Source: Ketobacter sp.
GTDB lineage: Bacteria; Pseudomonadota; Gammaproteobacteria; Pseudomonadales; Ketobacteraceae
Assembly: GCF_003671495.1 (NCBI RefSeq)
Contig: NZ_RCHN01000033.1
Span: forward strand, 62,001 to 126,000
Direction of reading: 5' to 3'
DNA length: 64,000 bases
The translations under genes and the position numbers were made by a program. Shown in pieces: positions 49,880 to 61,220 of this stretch. Each line of letters starts with the position of its first letter. The first letter of the stretch is position 1. The notes beneath the pieces were generated by a model. That model did no database searches, was not told the DNA's origin, and saw nothing but the letters and a program-made list of their open reading frames with translations.

Positions 49880-50356
49880 ATGAACCCACTATACCAAGGT
49901 GTAGCGATGCAATTCGATAAAGAAAAAGTAAATGAAATGACCGCCGGCTCCATTCCCCTGGCCAAATTCACCGGTGCCGAGGTGATTGAAATGGAACGCG
50001 GCTATGTGAAGATGAGCATGCCTTTCGAACAGAACATCAACCATATCGGCATCATGTACGCCGGCTCCATCTTCACCCTGGGCGAACTGCCCGGCGGCGC
50101 CTTGTTCTGGAGCGCCTTCGACGCCACCAAATGCTACCCCATCGTGACCGAAATGAGCGTTAAATTCCTGAAACCCATCAAAACCGCTGCCACCGTGGAG
50201 TGCCGCATCAGCGAAGAGGAAATCGAGCGGGTCAATCGCGAAGTGGAAGAGAAAGGCAAATCCGTTTACATCCTGGAGCAGGAAATCAAGGACGAAAGCG
50301 GCGAGATCTGCGCCGTCACCACCGGTCGCTACCAGGCTCGCGCCCACGGTCGCTAA
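49880..50356 (+). CDS. PaaI/YiiD-type hotdog-fold thioesterase
   Basis: A 158-residue protein. The pattern KFTGAEVIEMERGYVKMSMPFEQNINHIGIMYAGSIFTLGELPGGALFW and a later MSVKFLKPIKTAATVECRI matches hotdog-fold acyl-CoA thioesterases. The usual acidic/Asn residue is present as Glu in LGELPGG with nearby Asn. An alternative start at 49907 (MQFDKE) with AAGGTG upstream would shorten it by nine residues. It is a single-gene unit ending in a strong hairpin shared with hemE. The acyl substrate is unknown. Confidence 0.8.
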   Translation: MNPLYQGVAMQFDKEKVNEMTAGSIPLAKFTGAEVIEMERGYVKMSMPFEQNINHIGIMYAGSIFTLGELPGGALFWSAFDATKCYPIVTEMSVKFLKPIKTAATVECRISEEEIERVNREVEEKGKSVYILEQEIKDESGEICAVTTGRYQARAHGR

Positions 50357-50384
50357 GCGGCTCAGCCGCATTTAAGCAGGCAAC

Positions 50385-50423
50385 AAAAAGCCCGGCAGAC
50401 TTCATCGTCATGCCGGGCTTTTT
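50385..50423. terminator. Bidirectional intrinsic terminator
   Basis: AAAAAGCCCGGCA (50385-50397) pairs with TGCCGGGCTTTTT (50411-50423), giving a T-run in both directions. It ends the thioesterase transcript and the hemE transcript. Confidence 0.95.
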
Positions 50424-50435
50424 ATATCGGGAATA

Positions 50436-51503
50436 TCACTGGCTGTGGTACCGGGCAGACAGCTCGTGCACTGCATCCACAAACACTTTGGCGTGATCGG
50501 GATCAGCATCCAGGGCAATCCCGTGACCCAGGTTGAACACATGGCCTTCGCCAGCGCCAAAGCTCTCCAGAATCCGCGCCACTTCAGCCCGAATGGCCTC
50601 CGGTGACGCATACAACACGGAAGGGTCCATATTGCCCTGCAGGGCAATTTTGTCACCGACACGGGCACGCGCGTCTCCGATCTCGATGGTCCAGTCCAGA
50701 CCCGCGGCGTTGGCGCCCGCTACCGCGATCAACTCCAGCCACTGCCCACCGTTCTTGGTAAACAAGATACTCGGCACCGGACGCCCATCGTGTTCCTTGA
50801 TCAGGCCGTCGACGATCTTTTTCATGTAGTTCAGCGAAAACGCCTGATAGTGGCTGGTGCTGAGCACACCACCCCAGGTATCGAAAATCTGCACCGCCTG
50901 AGCCCCGGCCAGTATTTGCTGATTGAGGTAATCAATGATGCTGTCCGCCAGCTTATCCAGCAGGGCATGCAGCACCTCTGGCTGAGCATACATCATGCGC
51001 TTGATGGTGCGGAAATCCTTGCTGGAACCACCCTCCACCATATAGGTCGCCAGGGTCCAGGGGCTGCCGGAAAAACCGATCAGGGGCACCCGCCCGCCCA
51101 GGGCCGAGCGAATGGTGCGTACCGCATTCATCACATAGTCCAGGTCGCTGGCGGCGTCAGGAATCGGCAATGCCGCCACATCCTGTTCGGTGCGCACCGG
51201 TTTTTTGAAGCGGGGGCCTTCGCCGGCCTCAAAATACAGGCCCAGGCCCATGGCGTCCGGCACTGTGAGAATATCCGAAAACAGAATGGCGGCATCCAGC
51301 TCAAAGCGCTCCAGGGGCTGCAGGGTGACCTCACAGGCCAGCTCAGCGTTCTTGCACAGGGACATGAAATCCCCGGCCTGGGCGCGGGTGGCCTTGTATT
51401 CCGGCAGATAACGACCCGCCTGCCGCATCATCCACACAGGGGTGACGTCTACCGGTTGTTTCATCAGGGCGCGCAGGAATCGATCGTTCTTCAGTTCGGA
51501 CAT
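50436..51503 (-). CDS. hemE: Uroporphyrinogen decarboxylase
   Basis: A 355-residue heme-pathway enzyme converting uroporphyrinogen III to coproporphyrinogen III. It has [32 protein letters not shown], the active-site Asp in [32 protein letters not shown] and LGHGI at the C-terminus. The ATG at 51503 gives the normal length. A longer in-frame extension to 51563 would run into a palindromic repeat and has no homology. It lies downstream of gltB-gltD on the same strand, with a 245-bp gap containing the repeat. A bidirectional terminator follows. Confidence 0.96.
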   Translation of the reverse strand: MSELKNDRFLRALMKQPVDVTPVWMMRQAGRYLPEYKATRAQAGDFMSLCKNAELACEVTLQPLERFELDAAILFSDILTVPDAMGLGLYFEAGEGPRFKKPVRTEQDVAALPIPDAASDLDYVMNAVRTIRSALGGRVPLIGFSGSPWTLATYMVEGGSSKDFRTIKRMMYAQPEVLHALLDKLADSIIDYLNQQILAGAQAVQIFDTWGGVLSTSHYQAFSLNYMKKIVDGLIKEHDGRPVPSILFTKNGGQWLELIAVAGANAAGLDWTIEIGDARARVGDKIALQGNMDPSVLYASPEAIRAEVARILESFGAGEGHVFNLGHGIALDADPDHAKVFVDAVHELSARYHSQ

Positions 51504-51534
51504 GTTGGGCCTTTTTCTTTGATTCAGTTGGCAG

Positions 51535-51642
51535 GCGGGCCGGGGCAGGTGGCACTCAGACACGCTACAAGCACATCCCTGTGCGCTCGACAGCGGCCGT
51601 CCATGGCCGCTGACGGTCTGAGTGCCACCTGCCCCGGCCCGC
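51535..51642. repeat. 108-bp branched palindrome (27-bp arms with two inner hairpins)
   Basis: Arms at 51535-51561 and 51616-51642 are perfect 27-bp complements. The 54 bases between them hold two more hairpins: GCACA/TGTGC around 51571-51584 and CAGCGGCC/GGCCGCTG at 51591-51612. It is far longer than a terminator and looks like a mobile or repeated intergenic element (MITE/REP-like) in the gltD-hemE gap. No other copy was seen in this window. Confidence 0.9.
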
Positions 51643-51748
51643 AGAATACATTCATCAATAAAAAACGGGTGAAAGTGTACAACGATTCGCTCGTCATTAC
51701 CCCACCCGTTTCAACGGTGTTACCAAATTGTTCAGTGGCGTTTACAGA

Positions 51749-53179
<1,431 letters not shown>

Positions 53180-53215
53180 TCATGGATCCGGAGCCAGGCT
53201 CCCATCACATCCGCC

Positions 53216-56200
53216 TTATTCAGGACGGTGTCTAATGCTGTTCAGCAGTTTCTGCACACTGGCGGCTTTCGGTTTCACCAACCAGAACTGGCCAACGTAG
53301 TCATCGAAATTATCGAGGATATGCTGACCCCAGGCACTGCCTGTCTCCGCTACAAACTCGTTGATCACACCCACCAGGTGGTTGCGATAGGCTTCCATCT
53401 CTTCGCTGTTGATGCGCTGGATTTCCACCAGTTCGTGGTTGTACTTGTCGACGAACGTTTTGTCTTCGTCCAGCACATAGGCAAAACCACCGGTCATGCC
53501 AGCACCGAAGTTGTAGCCGGTTTTGCCCAACACCGTAATCAACCCACCGGTCATATATTCACAACCGTGGTCGCCCACGCCTTCCACCACCGCATGCGCA
53601 CCGGAATTTCGCACCCCGAAACGCTCACCGGCAGAGCCGGACGCAAACAACTTGCCGCCGGTAGCCCCGTACAGACAGGTATTACCGATAATGGCGGTTT
53701 CCTGGCTCTTGAACGGGCTGCCCTTGGGCGGACGAATCACCAGCTTGCCGCCGGTCATGCCTTTGCCCACGTAGTCGTTGGCATCCCCTTCCAGGTACAT
53801 GTTCAGGCCACCGGCGTTCCAGACACCAAAGCTCTGCCCGGCGGTACCGTTGAAGCGGATTGTGATAGGGTGCTCGGCCATGCCCTGGTTGCCGTGACGC
53901 TTGGCAATTTCACCAGAGATCCGGGCACCGATGGAGCGGTCACAGTTGGTGATGCGGAACTCGAACTCACCACCGGCTTTGGCATCGATGGCCGCCAGGG
54001 TTTCCTTGACCATGCGCTCCGCCAATTCACCTTTATCGAAAGGTGCGTTTCTGGCCACCTTGCAGGTATGGGGTTTCTCTGCCGGCACATGACTGCTGGA
54101 CAGAATCGGGGTCAGATCCAGATTACGCTGCTTGTCAGTCACGCCTTCCAGCATATCCAGCAGGTCCGTACGACCCACCAGGTCTTCCATTTTGCTCACA
54201 CCCAAACGTGCCATCCACTCCCGGGTTTCCTGGGCCACGAACTTGAAGAAGTTCATCACCATTTCCGGTGCGCCGATGAAGAAGTCTTCCCGCAGTTTAT
54301 CCTGCTGGGTAGCCACACCGGTGGCGCAGTTGTTCAGATGACAGATACGCAGGTATTTACAACCCAGCGCGATCATGGGGATGGTGCCGAAGCCAAAGCT
54401 TTCCGCACCCAGAATCGCCGCCTTCACCACGTCCAGGCCGTTCTTCAGACCACCATCGGTCTGCAGACGAATCTTGTCCCGCAGGTCGTTGCCACGCAGG
54501 GACTGGTGGGCTTCACTCAGACCCAGCTCCCAGGGGGAGCCGGCGTAGCGAATGGAGGTCAACGGGCTGGCCGCCGTACCACCGTCATAACCGGAGATGG
54601 TGATCAGGTCCGCGTAGGCCTTGGCCACACCGGCAGCGATGGTGCCTACGCCAGGCTCAGACACCAGTTTCACCGACACCAGCGCACTGGGGTTCACCTG
54701 CTTCAGGTCATAGATCAGCTGCGCCAGGTCTTCGATAGAGTAGATATCGTGATGGGGTGGCGGTGAGATCAACGTCACGCCGGGCACGGAATAACGCAAG
54801 CGGGCGATGAGGTCGTTCACCTTGCCGCCGGGCAACTGCCCACCCTCACCAGGCTTGGCACCCTGGGCCACCTTGATTTGCAGAACTTCCGCATTCACCA
54901 GATAGTGCGGTGTCACCCCGAAGCGACCGGAGGCCACCTGTTTGATCTTGGAGACTTTCTCAGTGCCGAAACGGGCAGGGTCTTCACCACCCTCCCCGGA
55001 ATTACTGCGACCGCCCAGGCGGTTCATAGCCATGGCAATGGCTTCGTGGGCTTCCGGGCTCAACGCCCCCAGCGACATGCCGGCAGAGTCAAAACGGGGC
55101 AGGATCGACTCAAGGGATTCCACCGCATCCACGCTGATCGGGTTAACATCCGTCTTCAGGGTCAACAGGTCACGGATAGCCGCCACCGGACGATCCTGGG
55201 TCAGCGCGGCGTACTCGCGATAGGCTTCGTAATCGCCGGACTGCACCGCCTTATGCAGCGCGCCAATCACATCCGGATTGAACGCATGGTATTCACCGCC
55301 GTGAACGAACTTCAGCAGGCCGCCCTGCTCGATGGGCTTGCGGGCCTTCCAGGCGTCGGCAGCCAGGCGCTTGGTGTCCGCCTCAAAGTGCGCAAAACCG
55401 GCACCCTGAATGCGGCTTTGCACTCCGGTAAAGCAAGTTTCCACCACTTCGTTGGCAATACCCACTGCCTCAAACAATTGTGCACCCCGGTAGGAGGCAA
55501 TGGTGGAAATACCCATCTTGGAGAGAATCTTCAACAGGCCTTTATCGATGGCCTTGCGGAAATTCTTCTGCGCATCGATCGGGTCCATCAGGACTTCGCC
55601 GGTACGCACCAGGTCGCAGATCACATCAAACGCCAGGTACGGATAGACCGCCGTGGCACCGAAGCCGATCAGGCAGGCAAAGTGGTGGGGATCACGGGCC
55701 GATGCGGTTTCCACCACGATATTGCTGTCACAGCGCAACGCGCTGTTGGTCAGGTGATGGTGCACAGCACCAGTGGCCATCAGGGCCGGGATCGGCAATT
55801 TGTTTTCACCGATGTCCCGGTCGCTCAGTACCAGAATGACCTTGCCGGAGCGGGCCGCCTCAGCGGCCTCGTTGCACACATTCTCCACCGCCTGGCGCAA
55901 ACTGATGGCGGCGTCGTAATTCAGGGAAATTTTCTGGACCGCATAGCCTTCCCGCTCGATGGACAGCAGCTGCTGGAACTTGCTGTGGGACAGTACCGGC
56001 GAGGTCAGAATCGCACGGTCGGCATGATGAGGGGTTTCCTCAAACACGTTGCGCTCGGCACCCACACAGGTTTCCAATGACATCACAATGGATTCCCGCA
56101 GGGGGTCGATGGGCGGATTGGTCACCTGGGCAAACTGCTGGCGGAAGAAGTCGTACAACGGACGCACCTTGGCCGACAACACTGCCATCGGGGTATCGTC

Positions 56201-57673
56201 ACCCATGGAGCCAACCGCCTCCTGGCCGTTCTCCGCCATGGGGCGAATCACCTGGTCCCGCTCTTCAAACGAGACCTGGAACAGTTTCTGATAGGTCTTG
56301 ATGGCCGCCGGGTCCAGCTGCTCTATGGAGCGGGTTTCGTCGGTCAGGGTGTCCTGAATGCGAATGGCGTTTTCTTTCAGCCATTGCTTATATGGCTGCC
56401 CCTGTTTCAGGCGCTGATCCACATCGGCAGTGTGGAGCACATCGCCGTTTTCCGTATCCACCACCAGGATCTGGCCGGGGCCAACGCGGCCTTTGGCCAC
56501 CACGTCTTCCGGCTTGTAGGAATACACACCGATTTCCGAGGCCAGGGTAATGTAATCGTTCTTGGTGATAACCCAACGGGCCGGGCGCAGGCCGTTGCGG
56601 TCCAGCATACAGATGGCATGGCGGCCATCGGTCATCACCAGGCCGGCCGGACCATCCCAGGGCTCCATGTGCATGGAGTTGTATTCATAGAATGCGCGCA
56701 GATCCGCGTCCATGGTTTCCACGTTCTGCCAGGCAGGGGGAACCATCATCCGAACCGCACGATAGATATCAATGCCACCGGCCAGCAACAGCTCCAGCAT
56801 GTTATCCAGGCTTGAGGAGTCAGAACCGGTGCGGTTGACCAACGGGGTTATGTCTTCCAAACCCGGCAGCAGGTCCGATTTGAACTTGCTGGTGCGGGCC
56901 ACAGACCAGTTACGGTTCCCCATAATGGTGTTGATTTCACCGTTGTGGGCCAGGTAACGGAACGGTTGCGCCAGGGGCCAGCGCGGCAGCGTGTTGGTGG
57001 AGAAGCGCTGGTGGAATACGCAAATCGCGGTGCCCATATCCTTATTGGCCAGGTCCAGGTAGAACGACGGCAGGTCCGCCGGCATCACCAGGCCCTTATA
57101 GGACACCACCGTGGCAGACAGGCTGGGGATATAAAAGTCGCTGTCCTCTTTCAGCAGCACTTCCGCGCGACGGCGGGCAAAAAACAGGCGCCGATTCAGC
57201 TCCAGATCGGACATACCACTGCTGTTGATGAACAGCTGCTCAATGGTGGGCAGGCTCTCCAGGGCAATGCTGCCGCAGACACTGCTGTCCACGGGCACGG
57301 TACGCCAGCCGACAATATCCAGGCCTTGCTGGGTCACTTCCTGCTCCAGCGCCATTCGGGCGGCGGTGGCTTTGTCCGCATCCTGGGAGAGGAACACCAT
57401 ACCCACCGCAAAGGCGGCACTCAATTCCTTGCCAAACGTCTCTTTGGCAACGGAACGGAAGAAGGCTTCCGGCATTTTCAGCAACAGACCACAGCCATCG
57501 CCGGTTTTACCGTCGGCTGCAATACCACCACGGTGCGTCATGCAGGTCAGCGACTCGATAGCGGTCTGCAGCAGGTTGTGGCTGGCCTCACCCTTCATAT
57601 GGGCGATCAGGCCGAAGCCACAATTGTCTCTAAACTGGTCAGGATGGTAGAGCCCACCACTCTGTATACTCAT
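53216..57673 (-). CDS. gltB: Glutamate synthase large subunit
   Basis: A 1485-residue glutamine-dependent glutamate synthase. The ATG at 57673 leaves an 18-residue propeptide before the catalytic Cys in [14 protein letters not shown], which is exposed on cleavage. In order follow the amidotransferase domain (with [19 protein letters not shown]), the central domain, the FMN barrel ([27 protein letters not shown]), the 3Fe-4S cysteines in [15 protein letters not shown], and the C-terminal GXGXG beta-helix ([29 protein letters not shown]). Upstream sequence to 57751 is open but not homologous. It is probably transcribed from the 223-bp gap behind damX. Confidence 0.97.
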   Translation of the reverse strand: MSIQSGGLYHPDQFRDNCGFGLIAHMKGEASHNLLQTAIESLTCMTHRGGIAADGKTGDGCGLLLKMPEAFFRSVAKETFGKELSAAFAVGMVFLSQDADKATAARMALEQEVTQQGLDIVGWRTVPVDSSVCGSIALESLPTIEQLFINSSGMSDLELNRRLFFARRRAEVLLKEDSDFYIPSLSATVVSYKGLVMPADLPSFYLDLANKDMGTAICVFHQRFSTNTLPRWPLAQPFRYLAHNGEINTIMGNRNWSVARTSKFKSDLLPGLEDITPLVNRTGSDSSSLDNMLELLLAGGIDIYRAVRMMVPPAWQNVETMDADLRAFYEYNSMHMEPWDGPAGLVMTDGRHAICMLDRNGLRPARWVITKNDYITLASEIGVYSYKPEDVVAKGRVGPGQILVVDTENGDVLHTADVDQRLKQGQPYKQWLKENAIRIQDTLTDETRSIEQLDPAAIKTYQKLFQVSFEERDQVIRPMAENGQEAVGSMGDDTPMAVLSAKVRPLYDFFRQQFAQVTNPPIDPLRESIVMSLETCVGAERNVFEETPHHADRAILTSPVLSHSKFQQLLSIEREGYAVQKISLNYDAAISLRQAVENVCNEAAEAARSGKVILVLSDRDIGENKLPIPALMATGAVHHHLTNSALRCDSNIVVETASARDPHHFACLIGFGATAVYPYLAFDVICDLVRTGEVLMDPIDAQKNFRKAIDKGLLKILSKMGISTIASYRGAQLFEAVGIANEVVETCFTGVQSRIQGAGFAHFEADTKRLAADAWKARKPIEQGGLLKFVHGGEYHAFNPDVIGALHKAVQSGDYEAYREYAALTQDRPVAAIRDLLTLKTDVNPISVDAVESLESILPRFDSAGMSLGALSPEAHEAIAMAMNRLGGRSNSGEGGEDPARFGTEKVSKIKQVASGRFGVTPHYLVNAEVLQIKVAQGAKPGEGGQLPGGKVNDLIARLRYSVPGVTLISPPPHHDIYSIEDLAQLIYDLKQVNPSALVSVKLVSEPGVGTIAAGVAKAYADLITISGYDGGTAASPLTSIRYAGSPWELGLSEAHQSLRGNDLRDKIRLQTDGGLKNGLDVVKAAILGAESFGFGTIPMIALGCKYLRICHLNNCATGVATQQDKLREDFFIGAPEMVMNFFKFVAQETREWMARLGVSKMEDLVGRTDLLDMLEGVTDKQRNLDLTPILSSSHVPAEKPHTCKVARNAPFDKGELAERMVKETLAAIDAKAGGEFEFRITNCDRSIGARISGEIAKRHGNQGMAEHPITIRFNGTAGQSFGVWNAGGLNMYLEGDANDYVGKGMTGGKLVIRPPKGSPFKSQETAIIGNTCLYGATGGKLFASGSAGERFGVRNSGAHAVVEGVGDHGCEYMTGGLITVLGKTGYNFGAGMTGGFAYVLDEDKTFVDKYNHELVEIQRINSEEMEAYRNHLVGVINEFVAETGSAWGQHILDNFDDYVGQFWLVKPKAASVQKLLNSIRHRPE

Positions 57674-57828
57674 CACAAGCGAAAGCCCTTTTTCCAGTGA
57701 ATTCAATGGTTTATTTGCGATTCTCGCAGGCCATACTGTACGGCCGGGCAAAAATGGAGAGCCATTTTACATGCGAACCCCCCTTTGAACAAACCCATCC
57801 AGGGTTGCGGAGGGTCTTCCATGAGGTA

Positions 57829-57860
57829 TTTGCCTGCCAAACTCCTTTTAGGCAGGCAAA
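57829..57860. repeat. 10-bp inverted repeat in the damX-gltB gap
   Basis: TTTGCCTGCC (57829-57838) and GGCAGGCAAA (57851-57860) are perfect complements with a 12-base loop. Neither side is followed by a T-run in the direction damX is transcribed, so it is a hairpin or operator rather than a canonical terminator. Confidence 0.6.
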
Positions 57861-57896
57861 AAACAGTCCAGAAATGAACGAGTTAACGCTGGACCT

Positions 57897-59486
57897 TCAG
57901 TTTTTTAGATCTTTTTGAATTGCCTCGATTTTTCGGATCCATGGGCCCTGTTTTTGCAGATTTTGCGGCAATTTCCCCACCGCGGCCTTGGCGGCATCAT
58001 AACTGGGGTAGCTCGCTTGCACCACAACATACCAGGGCGCACCATTTCGTTGAGTTTTATAGTAAGTAAGCTTTTGCACACTGGGATAGGCTGCCAGGAA
58101 CTTGTCCACCGTCGCCCTTTCTTTCGCCCCCAACATCTGGATTGCGTAATGGTCGGCCGGCAAAGACAGAATCCAGGCAGTGCGACTGTCACGCTTGGCC
58201 TCAGCCACCGGCTTGGGTGCGGGCTGCTGAGCTGCTGGCTTGGGCGCCGGCTTGGCAGCAGGCTGGGGTTCTGGTTTAGGCGCTGGTTTGGATACTGGGT
58301 CAGGAGTAACCGTTGCCACTGGCTGGGTCACCGGTTTCGTTGCCGTTACCGGCGTTGTCACCGGCTGCGCGCTTGGCTCAGGCTTTACTGTGGCCACCTG
58401 CACGGATTCAGCCTCAGGATTCGCCTCTGCCTGTTGGGCCGGCTCTGGGGCTGAGTCTGCGCCATGGCCTGCAGCCTGGTTCGACTGAGGAGACGGCCCG
58501 GAATCCGTCTTGCTCTCCACCACGGAGCGCTCCAGCGGGGGCACTCGCACGGTTTCCGGTTCGGGGTCAGCGCGGGTGAACATCAACACCAACAGTAATA
58601 ACACCACCGCCCCCAGGGCACCCACGTGCAACCAGGGCACACCGGCCACGACTGACTTGCCCCCCCTGCCACCCTTACTCTGCTTGTGGCTGATGGCCGC
58701 CTGCAACAACTCGCCGGCCACCTGATTGATTCGCGACGCGTTACCCAGGCTCATATTGAAGATGCGCTCAACCTGCTCAGCGCTGAAGCGCACCTGTCCC
58801 ATGCCCCCTGTGCGCATTCGATACATCAGGTAGTCCTGGGTTTCCTGCTGGCCAAAGGGCGCAAGCGCCAACCGAAAATGATCCGGAACCTGATCAAACA
58901 GGGTCGCAAACTGCTGCAACGCGTCGGGATCATGCTCGTCCATCACCAGCAGCACTTTCAGGGGCAACCCCGCACCGGAAGCCAGGATTAAAGACAACAA
59001 CTGGCTGCAGGCCTCATCCAGAAACTGGCTCTGACGCACGACCAACAGCAGGGTTCGGGACTCATTGTCAGCAACGGTGGCACAGTCAATCAGCTGCGCC
59101 TGCAGGGAATCCAGGCTGAAACCTTCGCGACCGTGCCAAGGCCCACTCAACCCCGTCAGAAACTGCGTGGGGCTCATCATTACATCGGCCTGCACTATGG
59201 CCACGCCAAACAGATCCGGATCCAGTTCCGCCAGCACATGATCCACTAAAAAGTGCTTCCCAACCCCCTGATCACCGTGCAGCACCAGCAACGGGGGTCC
59301 ATAGCGCAACAGGTGGGTGAGTTGCTCCAGGGCCTCCTGGCGACCGGCACCGGGGAAGAACAGCCCATCCACGTCGCCGTCACTGAATGGATCCGCTCTC
59401 AGCTCGCTATCAGGATGCGGCGCTTCCAACACATCTGGGGTTTCACCGATATCGGGTTCTATATCAGGCCTGGGTCGTGCATTCAT
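57897..59486 (-). CDS. damX: DamX-like ATPase with SPOR domain
   Basis: A 529-residue cell-division-associated membrane protein. The N-terminal AAA module has a Walker A-like GDQGVGKH (71-78, His in place of Ser/Thr) and a region similar to ExeA-type ATPases. One transmembrane segment follows (about 280-302), then a long low-complexity periplasmic linker of Pro, Lys, Ala and Glu repeats, and a C-terminal SPOR domain (about 445-529: [23 protein letters not shown]) that binds septal peptidoglycan with stripped stem peptides. The ATG at 59486 lies inside aroB (23-bp overlap). A TTG at 59516 is a less likely start. Position between aroB and gltB is usual for damX. Confidence 0.9.
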   Translation of the reverse strand: MNARPRPDIEPDIGETPDVLEAPHPDSELRADPFSDGDVDGLFFPGAGRQEALEQLTHLLRYGPPLLVLHGDQGVGKHFLVDHVLAELDPDLFGVAIVQADVMMSPTQFLTGLSGPWHGREGFSLDSLQAQLIDCATVADNESRTLLLVVRQSQFLDEACSQLLSLILASGAGLPLKVLLVMDEHDPDALQQFATLFDQVPDHFRLALAPFGQQETQDYLMYRMRTGGMGQVRFSAEQVERIFNMSLGNASRINQVAGELLQAAISHKQSKGGRGGKSVVAGVPWLHVGALGAVVLLLLVLMFTRADPEPETVRVPPLERSVVESKTDSGPSPQSNQAAGHGADSAPEPAQQAEANPEAESVQVATVKPEPSAQPVTTPVTATKPVTQPVATVTPDPVSKPAPKPEPQPAAKPAPKPAAQQPAPKPVAEAKRDSRTAWILSLPADHYAIQMLGAKERATVDKFLAAYPSVQKLTYYKTQRNGAPWYVVVQASYPSYDAAKAAVGKLPQNLQKQGPWIRKIEAIQKDLKN

Positions 59487-60549
59487 GCAATGTTTCCCGT
59501 AACAAACTCTGGTCAAAGTCCGCGGTGATCATGGCTTCACCCACAGATTTCAGCAATACCAGTCGAATCCTGGCATCGACGTTCTTCTTATCCACTGCCA
59601 TTTTTTCCAAATAGGTTGCGACGGTCATGTCCGCCGGCCCCGACACCGGCAAACCGGCCGCAGCGATGATCTCACGCCCCCGCGCCACCGCCTGCGGCGC
59701 CACGAAGCCCAAACGGGCAGACAAATCCAGCGCCATGACCATACCTGCCCCCACCGCCTCGCCGTGCAGCCACTGACCGTAACCTTGCGCGGCTTCAATG
59801 GCATGGCCAAAGGTGTGGCCCAGGTTGAGAATGGCCCGCAGACCACCCTCACGCTCATCCGCCGCCACCACTTCGGCCTTGATCTCGCAGGAGCGACGAA
59901 TCGCATACGTCAGGGCGGCCGGATCGCGGGCGACCAGTTCTTTGATGTGGTCCTCAATCCAGCCCAGAAAGGCTTCGTCGCGAATCAGGCCATACTTGAT
60001 GACCTCAGCAAGGCCGGCGGACAATTCCCGTTCCGGCAGTGTGTTGAGGGTATCGGTGTCGGCGATGACCACCCTGGGCTGGTGAAACGCACCAATCATA
60101 TTCTTGCCCAGGGGATGATTAACCCCGGTCTTGCCACCGACGGAAGAATCCACCTGGGACAACAAGGTGGTGGGAATCTGGATGAAATCCACACCCCGCT
60201 GATAGGCCGCCGCGGCGAAGCCAGTGATATCACCGATCACTCCGCCGCCCAGGGCCACCAGTGTGGTGGTCCGGCTGTGCCGACGCTCCAGCAACGCTGT
60301 GAAAATCCGGTCGAGTGTGTCCAGGGTCTTGTATTGCTCTCCATCTGGCAAAATCAGACTGGATGCCTGTAATCCCTGCAGCCCGGCCATCACTTTATCC
60401 AGATATAAAGGTGCGATGGTGGTGTTGGTCACCACCAAAACCTGCTTGCCGGACAATGAGGGCAGCAACTCCCCCAGCTGATCCAACAAACCGGACCCGA
60501 TATAAATGGGATAGCTGCGCTCCCCTAATTCAACACCCAAGGTTTCCAT
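59464..60549 (-). CDS. aroB: 3-dehydroquinate synthase
   Basis: A 361-residue NAD- and Zn-dependent enzyme of the shikimate pathway. It has [76 protein letters not shown], and the metal ligands in [12 protein letters not shown] and HGEAVGAGM. Length is typical. Its product leads to chorismate, used by TrpE. A 146-bp gap separates it from aroK, with a TACAAT-like -10 shortly upstream. It overlaps the damX start by 23 bp. Confidence 0.97.
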   Translation of the reverse strand: METLGVELGERSYPIYIGSGLLDQLGELLPSLSGKQVLVVTNTTIAPLYLDKVMAGLQGLQASSLILPDGEQYKTLDTLDRIFTALLERRHSRTTTLVALGGGVIGDITGFAAAAYQRGVDFIQIPTTLLSQVDSSVGGKTGVNHPLGKNMIGAFHQPRVVIADTDTLNTLPERELSAGLAEVIKYGLIRDEAFLGWIEDHIKELVARDPAALTYAIRRSCEIKAEVVAADEREGGLRAILNLGHTFGHAIEAAQGYGQWLHGEAVGAGMVMALDLSARLGFVAPQAVARGREIIAAAGLPVSGPADMTVATYLEKMAVDKKNVDARIRLVLLKSVGEAMITADFDQSLLRETLHECTTQA

Positions 60550-60695
60550 TCATGCTCCCGCCACGCGTAACGAAAGACGCCATTGTATCAGCAATCCACA
60601 ATGAACTGACCAGGGGGCATCAGGGCCGGAGCAAAAGAAACCGTGCAGACATTCGTGCAGGCAATACGGGAGAGGTTAAACAATGAGCCGGGGCG

Positions 60696-61217
60696 TCAGA
60701 TGGGTTGGGCCACCAGCTCAGCAATTTTGGTGGCCACATCGCGGATATTGGAAGCATCCGTATCCACCACATGGTCCGCCACTTCAAGATAGAGGGGTTC
60801 GCGCACCTTCATGAGTTCGGTCAGAACCTTGCGCGGCTCCGCGTGCTGCAGTAAAGGCCGCTTACGATCCTTGGCGGTGCGAGCCAGCTGCTGCTCAATA
60901 GAGGTTTTCAGGTAGATCACTATACCGCGGGCGGCAATCACGCGGCGATTGGCTTCACGGGTCACCGCTCCGCCACCGGTCGCCAGGACCACTCCATCCC
61001 GCAGGGTCAACTCCTCAATCACCGACTCTTCCCGCCGACGAAAACCTTCCTCCCCTTCCACATCGAATATCCAGGGAATATCGGCGCCGGTCCGAGCCTC
61101 TATTTCATGGTCGGAGTCAACGAACTCATAATTGAGAATCTGGGCAAGCTGACGCCCGATGGTGCTTTTACCTGCTCCCATCGGGCCAATCAGAATCACA
61201 TTTCCGTGTTTTGACAT
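60696..61217 (-). CDS. aroK: Shikimate kinase
   Basis: A 173-residue P-loop kinase phosphorylating shikimate. It has the Walker A loop [16 protein letters not shown], the shikimate-binding [44 protein letters not shown] and an arginine-containing lid ([11 protein letters not shown]). The stop lies 146 bp before aroB. The start lies 3 bp after pilQ, so it is translated as part of the pil-aro transcript. Confidence 0.96.
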   Translation of the reverse strand: MSKHGNVILIGPMGAGKSTIGRQLAQILNYEFVDSDHEIEARTGADIPWIFDVEGEEGFRRREESVIEELTLRDGVVLATGGGAVTREANRRVIAARGIVIYLKTSIEQQLARTAKDRKRPLLQHAEPRKVLTELMKVREPLYLEVADHVVDTDASNIRDVATKIAELVAQPI

Positions 61218-61220
61218 GCG

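Noticed and set aside
51504..51563. Extended hemE N-terminus
   Set aside because: It would translate part of the 108-bp palindrome; hemE homology begins at the ATG at 51503.
58200..58500. Pro/Lys/Ala repeats in damX as a tandem DNA repeat or CRISPR-like array
   Set aside because: Repeats are a protein-level low-complexity linker with degenerate codons, not regularly spaced identical units.
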